Shown here piece by piece: positions 45,980-53,228 of a stretch of 57,012 bases of DNA (its first letter is position 1; each line of letters starts with the position of its first letter). The position numbers were made by a program, and so were the translations under genes. The notes under the pieces were generated by a model. That model had not been told where the DNA came from and searched no databases. It saw only the letters and a program-made list of their open reading frames with translations. The stretch spans positions 1 through 57,012 of the forward strand of contig NZBC01000100.1 in assembly GCA_002687715.1 (NCBI GenBank), read 5' to 3'. This DNA is from Planctomycetota bacterium (GTDB taxonomy: Bacteria > Planctomycetota > GCA-002687715).

Positions 45980-47332
45980 TCAGGGCGCGACGAGTTCGTC
46001 GAACGCCTTCGGACCCGGGATATCCAGCAGCGGGTAGTCGAGGATCACATGCAGGTCGCACATGGCGAGGACGTAGCCGTGGCGGAGCAGGCGCGCGGAC
46101 GTCTCCTGCCCGAGCGCATTCAGCGTGGTCGGGAGGGTGGCGTTCTCGTGAGCGATGCGAGCCCACTCGGCTTCGGTTTGCGGATCGAGTCTGGCGATGG
46201 TCGCGCGCGCGCGCGCCGCACGCTCCGGCCACTCCTTGTCGGCGTCCTGGAATCTGCTCGCGACGTGGAACGGACTCTGAGAGATCTGGACCAGTGCTCC
46301 GTGCAAGCCGGAGCCGCTACGTTGCGCGCGATCGAACCGTTCGATGAGCGCCTGCCGCCGCGTCGTCGTCGTGTTTGTGTAGAGAACGTCCATGTCGCGG
46401 AGCATCGAGGCGACCTCGGAGATCACGGGGATCGTTACGGCCGGGAACGGGTTCCATGCCGGGTTTACCGACGAGTCGACCAAGATGAGGGTGTCGGGTT
46501 CGCGATCAGGGGAGAGGGCGTCCCACTGGCGGAGGCGAGCGGCGTAGCCCCGGGCCCACTCGTCGCCCATGTTGTCATAGACCCCGCCGTCCACGAGGAC
46601 GAGGCGGCTCGCGGGCGCCTTCAAACCGGAGCCCTTCGGCGGTCCCTGGAACCCGAACCGCTTCGCGGGCATCTTCACGGGCGGGAACCCGCCGGGGAAG
46701 CACGCCGACGCCTGGACCGCATCCGCGACCTGGAGATCCGACGGCGTTCCCGGCCCGAACCTGTATCCGTACACGAATGACCTGCAGAAGAAGACCGGCT
46801 CGGACGTGCGGAGGTCCGTGGAGTAGATCACATGATCGACGGCACTCTCGAGCTGCGACATGAGCGTGGGCTGGCCGTCCTGCGAGAACAGCATGTCGCG
46901 AAACGCGCGGGCGCAGACCCGGCCGCGGAGTCCATAGATCAGCCAGATCCACAACGGTACGCCGGCCATCACCACGAGCGCGGACCAGCAGCACTCGATG
47001 GGCAGAAACCACGGAGCGATCAGGATCGCGAGCAGACTGACCACGAGGACCACGACATAGATCTTCGTGCGGACCGGCGCGAAGAACGTCCCCTGGTTCG
47101 CGATCATCGACGCCAGAGGTCGTCCCGCTTTCTCGCGGAACTCCGCGGCGCTCGCGCCTCGATAGTCGAGCACTTGACCAATGTAGGCGTTGGTCAGGGA
47201 TCCGCCGGAGACCGACGAGATGGAGTTCACGCTCCCGTTCTTCTCCGCATCAGCGAGATAGAGGAGCACACCCAACCCGAAGAGACTCGCCCGGTGTCCG
47301 CCGCCGGACAGGGCCACGCTCGTTCCACTCAT
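45980..47332 (-). CDS. Patatin-like phospholipase, membrane-associated
   Basis: A 450-residue protein of the patatin-like phospholipase family, which uses a Ser-Asp dyad to hydrolyse acyl lipids. The oxyanion loop is SGGGHR (9-14). The nucleophile elbow is SVSGGS (Ser42), with the first Gly of GxSxG replaced by Ser. The catalytic Asp lies in DGGVYDN near 250. Two hydrophobic helices at about 90-135 (VVVLVVSLLAILIAPWFL and ALVVMAGVPLWIWLIY) interrupt the fold and would anchor it in the membrane. The AraC/GyrI regulator precedes by 35 nt and the CPBP-type gene follows by 20 nt, probably one operon. Confidence 0.85.
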   Translation of the reverse strand: MSGTSVALSGGGHRASLFGLGVLLYLADAEKNGSVNSISSVSGGSLTNAYIGQVLDYRGASAAEFREKAGRPLASMIANQGTFFAPVRTKIYVVVLVVSLLAILIAPWFLPIECCWSALVVMAGVPLWIWLIYGLRGRVCARAFRDMLFSQDGQPTLMSQLESAVDHVIYSTDLRTSEPVFFCRSFVYGYRFGPGTPSDLQVADAVQASACFPGGFPPVKMPAKRFGFQGPPKGSGLKAPASRLVLVDGGVYDNMGDEWARGYAARLRQWDALSPDREPDTLILVDSSVNPAWNPFPAVTIPVISEVASMLRDMDVLYTNTTTTRRQALIERFDRAQRSGSGLHGALVQISQSPFHVASRFQDADKEWPERAARARATIARLDPQTEAEWARIAHENATLPTTLNALGQETSARLLRHGYVLAMCDLHVILDYPLLDIPGPKAFDELVAP

Positions 47333-47367
47333 GCCGTAGCTACTACCAGAAGTCGGCGAGACCGGAG

Positions 47368-48309
47368 TCAGGAACGCTCGACCGGCAGCTGGACGAACAG
47401 CTCGAAATGCTCATATCCGTGTGCGAAGGGACGCCCGATCCAGGACTCGAAGCTCGGATGCTCGGCCGGGACGTAGCCGCTGCTCGGGAGCCACGTGCCG
47501 AAGATCCAGTCGATCGCGCGTTGTTCGAGGTCGATGGCACCGCGGATCTCGATCTCGGCGACCGTCATGGCGGAGAAGTCGAACCGACCGACCTCGCCCG
47601 CCGGCTCGACGTGGTCGACCTCGACCGCGACGTCGTAGCGGCAGTCTTCCAGCGAGACGATCTCGGGATCGTCCCACATGTAGCCGAGCCACTGGCCGTC
47701 GGCCTGGCCACGGGCTTCGGCCCAGGTCTCGAGACGTCGCGCGGCGTCAGCCACGCTTGTGCCCTCGTAGTCGGCCACGCCTGTGCCCGCAAATGGGTTC
47801 AGCACGCGGATGTACGCGACGGTGCGCGCGGGAATCTCGCGAAACCGGACCTCGAACCCGTCGGGGTTCTGCCCCGGTGGGAGCCGTTCGAGCAGATGCC
47901 GACAATCGGGATCGGTCAACGCATCCTGGAACTCCATGCGCTTCTGGGTTCGGAAAGTCTCCAGGTCGAAGGCGCTCGGAGGCACGCCGTAGCGTTGCTT
48001 GAAGCTGCGGGAGAAATCGGAGGAGGAGGCGAAGCCGCAGGCGAGCGCGATCCGCGTGAGCGATCGTGATGTGTCGTGCGAGAGCATGTAGAGCGCTCGC
48101 TCGAGTCGCAGACGTTTCACGAACTGGGCGAGGGTCTCGCCGACCAACGATTGGAATACGCGGTGGAAATGGAACGCCGAGAAGCACGCCACGGCGGCGA
48201 CGTCCGCCAACTTCAGCGGCTGGTCGAGGTGTCCGACGATGTGGTCGATCGCGAGGTTCACCCGCTCGACGTAGTCCGGGGAAGCGGGTCTGGGAGTTTT
48301 CTCGGTCAT
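47368..48309 (-). CDS. AraC-family regulator with GyrI-like effector domain
   Basis: A 313-residue transcription factor. Residues about 15-115 are the AraC-type double helix-turn-helix (LADVAAVACFSAFHFHRVFQ and IALACGFASSSDFSRSFKQR). Residues about 155-310 form a GyrI/SbmC-like effector domain (EVRFREIPARTVAYIRVLNP, GRFDFSAMTVAEIEIRGAI, HFELFVQLPV), as in Rob/BmrR-type regulators that sense amphipathic compounds. ATG at 48309 is used; a TTG two codons upstream is possible. It heads a likely operon with the patatin-like and CPBP-type genes, which it may regulate (inference). Divergent from the VOC lipoprotein gene by 49 nt. Confidence 0.88.
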   Translation of the reverse strand: MTEKTPRPASPDYVERVNLAIDHIVGHLDQPLKLADVAAVACFSAFHFHRVFQSLVGETLAQFVKRLRLERALYMLSHDTSRSLTRIALACGFASSSDFSRSFKQRYGVPPSAFDLETFRTQKRMEFQDALTDPDCRHLLERLPPGQNPDGFEVRFREIPARTVAYIRVLNPFAGTGVADYEGTSVADAARRLETWAEARGQADGQWLGYMWDDPEIVSLEDCRYDVAVEVDHVEPAGEVGRFDFSAMTVAEIEIRGAIDLEQRAIDWIFGTWLPSSGYVPAEHPSFESWIGRPFAHGYEHFELFVQLPVERS

Positions 48310-48358
48310 TCGCAAGATCTGACAAGCGGCGAGGGGCGACGCGTGGGATCGTCAGCGC

Positions 48359-48838
48359 ATGAAGTTCCTCACAACTTGCTTCGTCGTCGTCGCTCTGGCT
48401 TCATGCGGATCGACCGACTCACCCTCGACGCAGCCTACCTCGAACCCGGAAGTCAATCAGCAGATGGACCTCGGCAACTTCTCGGTCAGCCTCGCCGTGA
48501 AGGACCTGACCAGATCCCGGGCGTTCTATGAGGCGTTGGGGTTCAAGGTGGTCGGCGGCGAGGCCGCCCAGAACTGGCTCATCCTGCAGAACCCAACGAG
48601 CACGATCGGGCTCTTCCAGGGGATGTTCAAGGAGAACATCATGACCTTCAACCCGGGCTGGGCGAGGGACAAGAGTGAGCTTGCGGAGTTCACCGACGTT
48701 CGCGAAATCCAGAAGAAGCTCGAGGCGGCGGGCCTCGAGCTGACGACTCGCGTCGACGCATCGACAACCTCCGGGCCGGGGAGCCTCACCCTCCTCGACC
48801 CGGATGGCAACCCGATCCTCGTCGACCAGCACCGCTGA
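48359..48838 (+). CDS. VOC-family (glyoxalase-like) lipoprotein
   Basis: A 159-residue protein with a lipoprotein signal ([18 protein letters not shown]; lipobox LASC, lipidated Cys16), so it is tethered to a membrane. A VOC/glyoxalase fold spans about 40-158: [31 protein letters not shown], and the closing [15 protein letters not shown]. The metal-ligand pattern is incomplete, since only some of the His/Glu positions are filled, as is common in VOC proteins with non-glyoxalase roles. It shares a 49-nt promoter gap with the AraC/GyrI gene. Substrate unknown. Confidence 0.83.
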   Translation: MKFLTTCFVVVALASCGSTDSPSTQPTSNPEVNQQMDLGNFSVSLAVKDLTRSRAFYEALGFKVVGGEAAQNWLILQNPTSTIGLFQGMFKENIMTFNPGWARDKSELAEFTDVREIQKKLEAAGLELTTRVDASTTSGPGSLTLLDPDGNPILVDQHR

Positions 48839-48854
48839 GGGAGGAGGCTCCGTG

Positions 48855-49430
48855 CTACAGACGCAGCAGCAGCGTCTCTCCTCGCGGCGAGAGCCGGTAG
48901 CCGACCTTCAGGCTCTCCGTCAACCCGAGCTCCTTGAGCTTGCGTACATCGCGCTTGAACGGAAGCGTTTCGAGCCCGAGACCGTCGGCGAGGTCGGGAG
49001 CGCGGACGCCCGGGTGGTCGCGGACGAGCTCGAGCACGGTCCGGGTCCACGCGCCGCGGCGGCTGGCTTGGTCGAGGCGGGCGAGCCGCGCGGTGACGTC
49101 GGCGAGCTCGTCCTTGGTGAACGACGCCTTCGCTCGCAGAGCGATGCGCGGGTCTTCACCGGCGAGCCGGAGGCGGACCCGGTGGATTCGCCCCTTCGGC
49201 TTCGACTTCAGCAACTCGAGGAGCTCGGCGCGCGAAGCGCGGCCCGCGCGTCTTGCGTCGCGCTCGGTGATCTTCGTCATGGGGACGACCTCGACGTCGA
49301 GGACCTCGACGAGACCGTGGGACGTCCGCATCTTCGTGCCGACCTTTGCCCGGGCCCGGTCCCAGCGCCGGAACGCGAGATCCACGCCGCCGGAAGCGAG
49401 CGCATCGAGGAATCGCTGCTTGAACAGCAT
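48855..49430 (-). CDS. ASCH-like protein with C-terminal winged helix
   Basis: A 191-residue protein. The first 55 residues (MLFKQRFLDALASGG, FRRWDRARAKVGTKM, VEVLDVEVV) match the RNA-binding beta barrel of ASCH domains. Residues 115-190 form a winged helix (RTVLELVRDHPGVRAPDLAD, LPFKRDVRKLKELGL, GYRLSPRGETLLLRL). The combination suggests an RNA- or DNA-binding regulator. No signal peptide. It converges with the VOC gene (16 nt between stops) and starts next to the repeat cluster. The ASCH assignment is from pattern. Confidence 0.65.
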   Translation of the reverse strand: MLFKQRFLDALASGGVDLAFRRWDRARAKVGTKMRTSHGLVEVLDVEVVPMTKITERDARRAGRASRAELLELLKSKPKGRIHRVRLRLAGEDPRIALRAKASFTKDELADVTARLARLDQASRRGAWTRTVLELVRDHPGVRAPDLADGLGLETLPFKRDVRKLKELGLTESLKVGYRLSPRGETLLLRL

Positions 49431-49475
49431 GACGGCCCGGACCGTACCACGCGGTGGCGGACCGCCGGGGCCGCC

Positions 49476-49600
49476 GGGAGCGCGGACCTCCAGAGGGTGT
49501 GAAGCGATCTGCCCTGTCGGGAGCGCGGACCTCCAGGTCCGCTCCGGATCACCGGATCCGGCTTCGCCTCCAGAGCGGATCTCGAGGACCGCGCTTCCGG
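49476..49600. repeat. Dispersed palindromic repeat, copies D1-D3
   Basis: GGGAGCGCGGACCTCCAG (49476-49493) with linker GGTGTGAAGCGATCTGCCC, then GGGAGCGCGGACCTCCAGG plus TCCGCTCC (to 49545), a small CGGATC-ACCG-GATCCG hairpin, and a decayed inverted copy ending at 49600. It fills most of the 218-nt gap between the ASCH-like gene and the next secreted-protein gene. Confidence 0.75.
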
Positions 49601-49632
49601 GAGAGTCAGCCTCGCCGACGAGTGCCCCGGGG

Positions 49633-49638
49633 TATCAT
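49633..49638 (+). promoter_or_regulatory. Possible -10 box TATCAT
   Basis: TATCAT overlaps an upstream in-frame ATG (49637) and ends ten nt before the ATG at 49649. If it is the promoter, translation must begin at 49649. Confidence 0.3.
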
Positions 49639-49648
49639 GGCCGGTCTC

Positions 49649-50509
49649 ATGAACGTCCTCCGTACCGCTTGCAGCGTCTCCTTGCTGGTGTTCCTACTGG
49701 CGTCGTCGGCGACGAGCCAGGTGCTGACCTCCGATCAGGTCCTTCGGATCCGATTCACGGTGAGCAGCGCGTGGTCGTCGTTCCCGCCGCCGGACGTGAT
49801 GCGGATCAACCTCGGCCTGGTGCAGGTCGTGCAGGCGTTTACTGCGCGCAATGTGTCGCTCCATGACTGCTCGAGCGGGACCAAGCAGCTGCTTGGAACG
49901 GCGTCGGATCCTTCCTTCGGCGGGTACGTCGGGACGCTCAGCTTGTTCCCGTCCAACTCGTTCACGTGCTGCAACAGTCCGTGGACGTTCGGCGCGCCGA
50001 CGGCGATCGACTTCACGACGATTCACAACGGCACGATCGACGGCATCCTCGAGTTCTCGATCGCCACGGGCTGCATGAACATCCCGCTCTCGCAGGTCGG
50101 CATGACCTTCCTGCGCGCGTCGGGCCCCGCGGGAGGTACGCCAATCAGCCCCGACGCCACGATCACCGAGATCTCCATCGGCCCGCGCCTTCAGGTCCTG
50201 CCGGGACTCTGCGGCGGCGTCAACTCGCTCGACCTCACGGGCGCTCAACCCGGCAACCCGATCATCTTCGGTCTCGATCTCAGCGGCGGCTCGGCGATGG
50301 TGTGTCCGGGCGTCACCGTCGACCTGCCGGCGCCCATCATCATGGGCATCCTCTCGGCCGCGGGCACCGCCGGTTGCGGCCCGCAGGGTACGGCGTCCCT
50401 GAACCTGTTCGCGCCCCTTGCGTCCTGCGGCGTGACGGTCATTGCGCAGGCGCTCGAGGTCGGTCCGACGGGGTGCATTCCCTCGAACAGCGTCGCCGTC
50501 ACGCTCTGA
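49649..50509 (+). CDS. Secreted protein of unknown function
   Basis: A 286-residue exported protein with a signal peptide (MNVLRTACSVSLLVFLLASS). ATG at 49637 adds four residues and is possible, but a TATCAT box overlaps it. The open frame continues upstream only through the stop-free repeats. The mature protein is beta-rich, with an N-terminal segment (LTSDQVLRIRFTVSSAW, VMRINLGLVQVV) and several cysteines (CCNSP, CMNIPLS, CGGVN, CPGV, CGPQG, CGVTV, CIPSN) suggesting disulfides. No catalytic motif. A bulged hairpin follows the stop. Confidence 0.75.
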   Translation: MNVLRTACSVSLLVFLLASSATSQVLTSDQVLRIRFTVSSAWSSFPPPDVMRINLGLVQVVQAFTARNVSLHDCSSGTKQLLGTASDPSFGGYVGTLSLFPSNSFTCCNSPWTFGAPTAIDFTTIHNGTIDGILEFSIATGCMNIPLSQVGMTFLRASGPAGGTPISPDATITEISIGPRLQVLPGLCGGVNSLDLTGAQPGNPIIFGLDLSGGSAMVCPGVTVDLPAPIIMGILSAAGTAGCGPQGTASLNLFAPLASCGVTVIAQALEVGPTGCIPSNSVAVTL

Positions 50510-50541
50510 GTCGGCTGATCGGGACTTCGCTGATCGCCGAC
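50510..50541. terminator. Bulged hairpin between convergent genes
   Basis: GTCGGC, one bulged T, GATC, an eleven-nt loop, GATC, GCCGAC: ten base pairs filling the 33-nt gap between two converging stop codons. It is probably a bidirectional terminator. Confidence 0.55.
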
Positions 50542-50542
50542 C

Positions 50543-51415
50543 TCAAGCCTCAGTGATCTCCGAGTCGGGGAGGAAGTCCTCACGGCGCAGCCCGTCCTCG
50601 TTCAACTGATCGAGGTCGAAGATACGCGGGTACGGTACCTGCCCCGATTCGGTGAGCCGCGCGATGGCCGCTTCGGCGTATCGGTTCGCAAACTCCTCGC
50701 GCTGTTCGTTCGGCCGCTGAAAATAGCGGTCCCAGGCCTCTTGCCAGACCCCGAAGTCAAAGTCGGCGTCGAGCGTCGGGATCTCCACGTTCTCGTACAT
50801 GTCCGCCCAATGGCCGACTTCGTGGGGGAGGGTGAAGAAGAGCTGGACCCGCCGGATGGCGTCGAGATCGAACTCCAGCCGGTGGTGCCGACCGTCGGAC
50901 GTGTGGGTGGTAGACGCGCGCTGCAGGCGCTCGAGTTCGCGCCGATCGACGGGACCGAGGTGGCGGCTCCATTTGCGGCGAAACGGTGCGGGGTTCGCCG
51001 TCAACTGGATCACCGGGCCGATGGCGCGGCCGACTTCGACCGCGTATCCGATGCGGCCCCAGACGCCCGCTAGCTGCTCCTCCTTGTGGGTCGGCTGCCG
51101 GAAGATGATGCCCTGCACCCCGGAGACGTCACGGCAGTTGTTGATGTGACGTTTCGGAAGCAGGTTCAACATCCGCGCCACGTCGTCGATGGTGCATGCG
51201 TACCAGCAATCCTCGCGCGTCGGCTCGACCAGGAACGGCATGTCCCGACCCCACACCATCCGGTGAACGACACTGCTGCCCGGGGTGCGCCGCCATTCCC
51301 AGACGGACTCCCGCCAGAGTCGTGGAACCACGTTCCGGTTGTCGTCGCCGTGGCCTTGTTTCTTCGTCCCGATGTTGCGGTTGCGACGGGTGGGGTCGCG
51401 TCCGGGGCGTTTCAT
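50543..51415 (-). CDS. Unknown protein with HExGH metallopeptidase-like motif
   Basis: A 290-residue protein with no signal peptide and a basic N terminus (MKRPGRDPTRRNRNIGTKKQ). It contains LFFTLPHEVGHWADM near 190-205, an HExxH-type zinc motif, and about 35 residues later NEQREEFANRYAEAAIARL, where a Glu could be the third ligand as in ImmA/IrrE-type peptidases. The N-terminal half (PTREDCWYACTIDDVARML, LPKRHINNCRDVSGVQGIIF) is unfamiliar. ATG at 51415 is chosen; GTG at 51418 is an alternative. Intracellular protease is a reasonable guess. No partner regulator gene is adjacent. Confidence 0.7.
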   Translation of the reverse strand: MKRPGRDPTRRNRNIGTKKQGHGDDNRNVVPRLWRESVWEWRRTPGSSVVHRMVWGRDMPFLVEPTREDCWYACTIDDVARMLNLLPKRHINNCRDVSGVQGIIFRQPTHKEEQLAGVWGRIGYAVEVGRAIGPVIQLTANPAPFRRKWSRHLGPVDRRELERLQRASTTHTSDGRHHRLEFDLDAIRRVQLFFTLPHEVGHWADMYENVEIPTLDADFDFGVWQEAWDRYFQRPNEQREEFANRYAEAAIARLTESGQVPYPRIFDLDQLNEDGLRREDFLPDSEITEA

Positions 51416-51500
51416 CACCGCACGCTACCAGACGACCCCCGGGTCGTGCCCTTCGGACCTCTCAGGGCGTGATCGCCGAGTCCGGTCCAGCCGCGTCATT

Positions 51501-51520
51501 GGCGCTCAAAGATGAGCGCC
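51501..51520. terminator. Perfect 7-bp hairpin downstream of the EEP gene
   Basis: GGCGCTC, loop AAAGAT, GAGCGCC, ten nt past the stop of the minus-strand gene at 51531. There is no U-tract. Confidence 0.45.
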
Positions 51521-51530
51521 GCGGGAGTAT

Positions 51531-53228
51531 CTACTTCGAAAGGGGAGCGCGCTTCAACTTCACCAGGATCGTGCCGTCGTTGCCGCTGGAGGGCCCACCG
51601 AGACGGGTGTCCTGGTCCTCGACGACGAGGGTGAGACGATCACCGCCGCGGACGTCGATCTCGTGCCAGAGGTCGTCCTTGCCGCCGTGGTGGGCCTCGT
51701 GGATCGTCTTGCCCGCCGCGTCGAGGAGTCGCACGGTGAGGCCGCGGTCGCCACTGTCATCGTGGCCGTCGCCGACGGCGTAACGGAGCCAGGCGCGGTC
51801 GGTGGGCTTGCCGGGGATCTCGATCGGGAATGGAAGGGCGCGCTTGGCGTCGTCGTTGATGTGGAACCCGGTGCGGGCGATGAGTGTCGACTCGCGGAAT
51901 TGTGCTGCGCTGTGGGTCGTCGAGTGAGAGGAGACGCTGAGTCCGATGGGACGCCCGGCGAGACCACCGAACCCGCCGTTGTCCGTCACCTCGAGAACGA
52001 CGTGGTTCGGCCGGTCGAAGTGGAAGAGCGAGCAGGGCAGGTGGAGGGCGATGCGCTGGTCCCGCACCGTGGTGGTGCGGGCGCCGATGGTCGCGACGCG
52101 GTGGCCGTTGACGTAGAGCGTGAAGAAGTCGTCGATGCCGTAGGCGATGAAGTGGAGCTTCCGTCCCTTCCAGGCCGGAGGGAGCGTCGCCGTCGTTCGG
52201 AACCAGGCGGTCCCGTCGGGGGCCGTGCCATTGGTTTCCCAGGGCTGGCCAGCGCGGATGACGCGCCATCGGGAGTCGTCGAACTCGGGGTTGGCGTACT
52301 TCTGCAGTTGCCCTTCTCGCTTCGGGTCGAACTGCATCCGCCAGCCGTCGTGCAACTCGATCGTCTCTCGGCGCGGCTGCTCGCCGAGGACCACCTCAGC
52401 CAGGACCGGCCAATGGTCGGATGCGACGCGCTCGTCCACGGTCGGCGTGAGGATGCCATGGCGCAGGACGCGCACCTGGTTCTTGGTGAAGATGTGGTCG
52501 ATCTTGCGGCCCGACCTCGCCGCGCCGCCGAACCCCGGGAACGTGCCGCTCGGTCCGTAGTGGCCGGTCTCGGACATGGCCTGCGCATCCTGGAGGCTCT
52601 CCATGAGTACGCGATGCGGAGCCGACCCGGGTGTGCAGTTGAGGTCCCCCATGACGACCACGGGGAGGTCGCCAGCGAGTTCAGCCACCTTCGGCACCAG
52701 CAGCCTTGCGCTCTCGAGCCGCGCGGGGGCGCTCTGGTGGTCGAAGTGCGTGTTGAAGACGAAGAACTCCTTCCGCGACCGACGGTCTCGGAAGTGAGCC
52801 CACGTGACGATGCGGCGCAGACGCGCACCCCAGGCCGCACTGGGCCGGTCCGGGGTGGGTGAGAGCCAGAACGTTGCCCACTTCACCCGCTCGAGCCGCG
52901 CCGTCTTGTAGAAGATCGCACACCGCTCACCGCGGTTGCGTCCGTCGCGTCCGGTCGCGACCGACGCGTATCCGGGCAGCTGCTCGTGGAGGTGAATCAA
53001 CTGGGATCCCAGCACTTCCTGCGTGCCGCACACGTCCGCGTCGTGGAACCGGATCGTCCCCGCGACGAGGTTCTTGCGCCAGGTCCAGTGGTCCCATCCA
53101 TCACGCCGGTTGGCGTAACGGATGTTGAACGTCATCACCTTGAGGCTCGGCGTCGGCGCATCTTGCCCGGCCGCGAAGGGCAGGGCGAGCGCCAGCGCCA
53201 GGAGGAACGGTGCCGAGATCCGGATCAC
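51531..53228 (-). CDS. Secreted EEP-family hydrolase with C-terminal jelly-roll domain
   Basis: A 565-residue exported enzyme. The GTG start overlaps the preceding stop (GTGA). Signal peptide: IRISAPFLLALALALPFAAG. EEP motifs: VMTFNIRYAN near 32, CGTQEVLGS near 67, FNTHFDHQSA near 158, VMGDLNCTPGS near 192, KIDHIFTKN near 240 and SDHWPVLAE near 268, all metal and catalytic residues present. Residues about 290-430 form a galactose-binding-like jelly roll (GWRMQFDPKREGQ, WFRTTATLPPAWKGRKLHF, VNGHRVATIG), then a C-terminal beta domain. Likely a secreted nuclease or phosphodiesterase with a sugar-binding module. Co-translated with the laminin-G-type gene. Confidence 0.87.
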   Translation of the reverse strand: MIRISAPFLLALALALPFAAGQDAPTPSLKVMTFNIRYANRRDGWDHWTWRKNLVAGTIRFHDADVCGTQEVLGSQLIHLHEQLPGYASVATGRDGRNRGERCAIFYKTARLERVKWATFWLSPTPDRPSAAWGARLRRIVTWAHFRDRRSRKEFFVFNTHFDHQSAPARLESARLLVPKVAELAGDLPVVVMGDLNCTPGSAPHRVLMESLQDAQAMSETGHYGPSGTFPGFGGAARSGRKIDHIFTKNQVRVLRHGILTPTVDERVASDHWPVLAEVVLGEQPRRETIELHDGWRMQFDPKREGQLQKYANPEFDDSRWRVIRAGQPWETNGTAPDGTAWFRTTATLPPAWKGRKLHFIAYGIDDFFTLYVNGHRVATIGARTTTVRDQRIALHLPCSLFHFDRPNHVVLEVTDNGGFGGLAGRPIGLSVSSHSTTHSAAQFRESTLIARTGFHINDDAKRALPFPIEIPGKPTDRAWLRYAVGDGHDDSGDRGLTVRLLDAAGKTIHEAHHGGKDDLWHEIDVRGGDRLTLVVEDQDTRLGGPSSGNDGTILVKLKRAPLSK

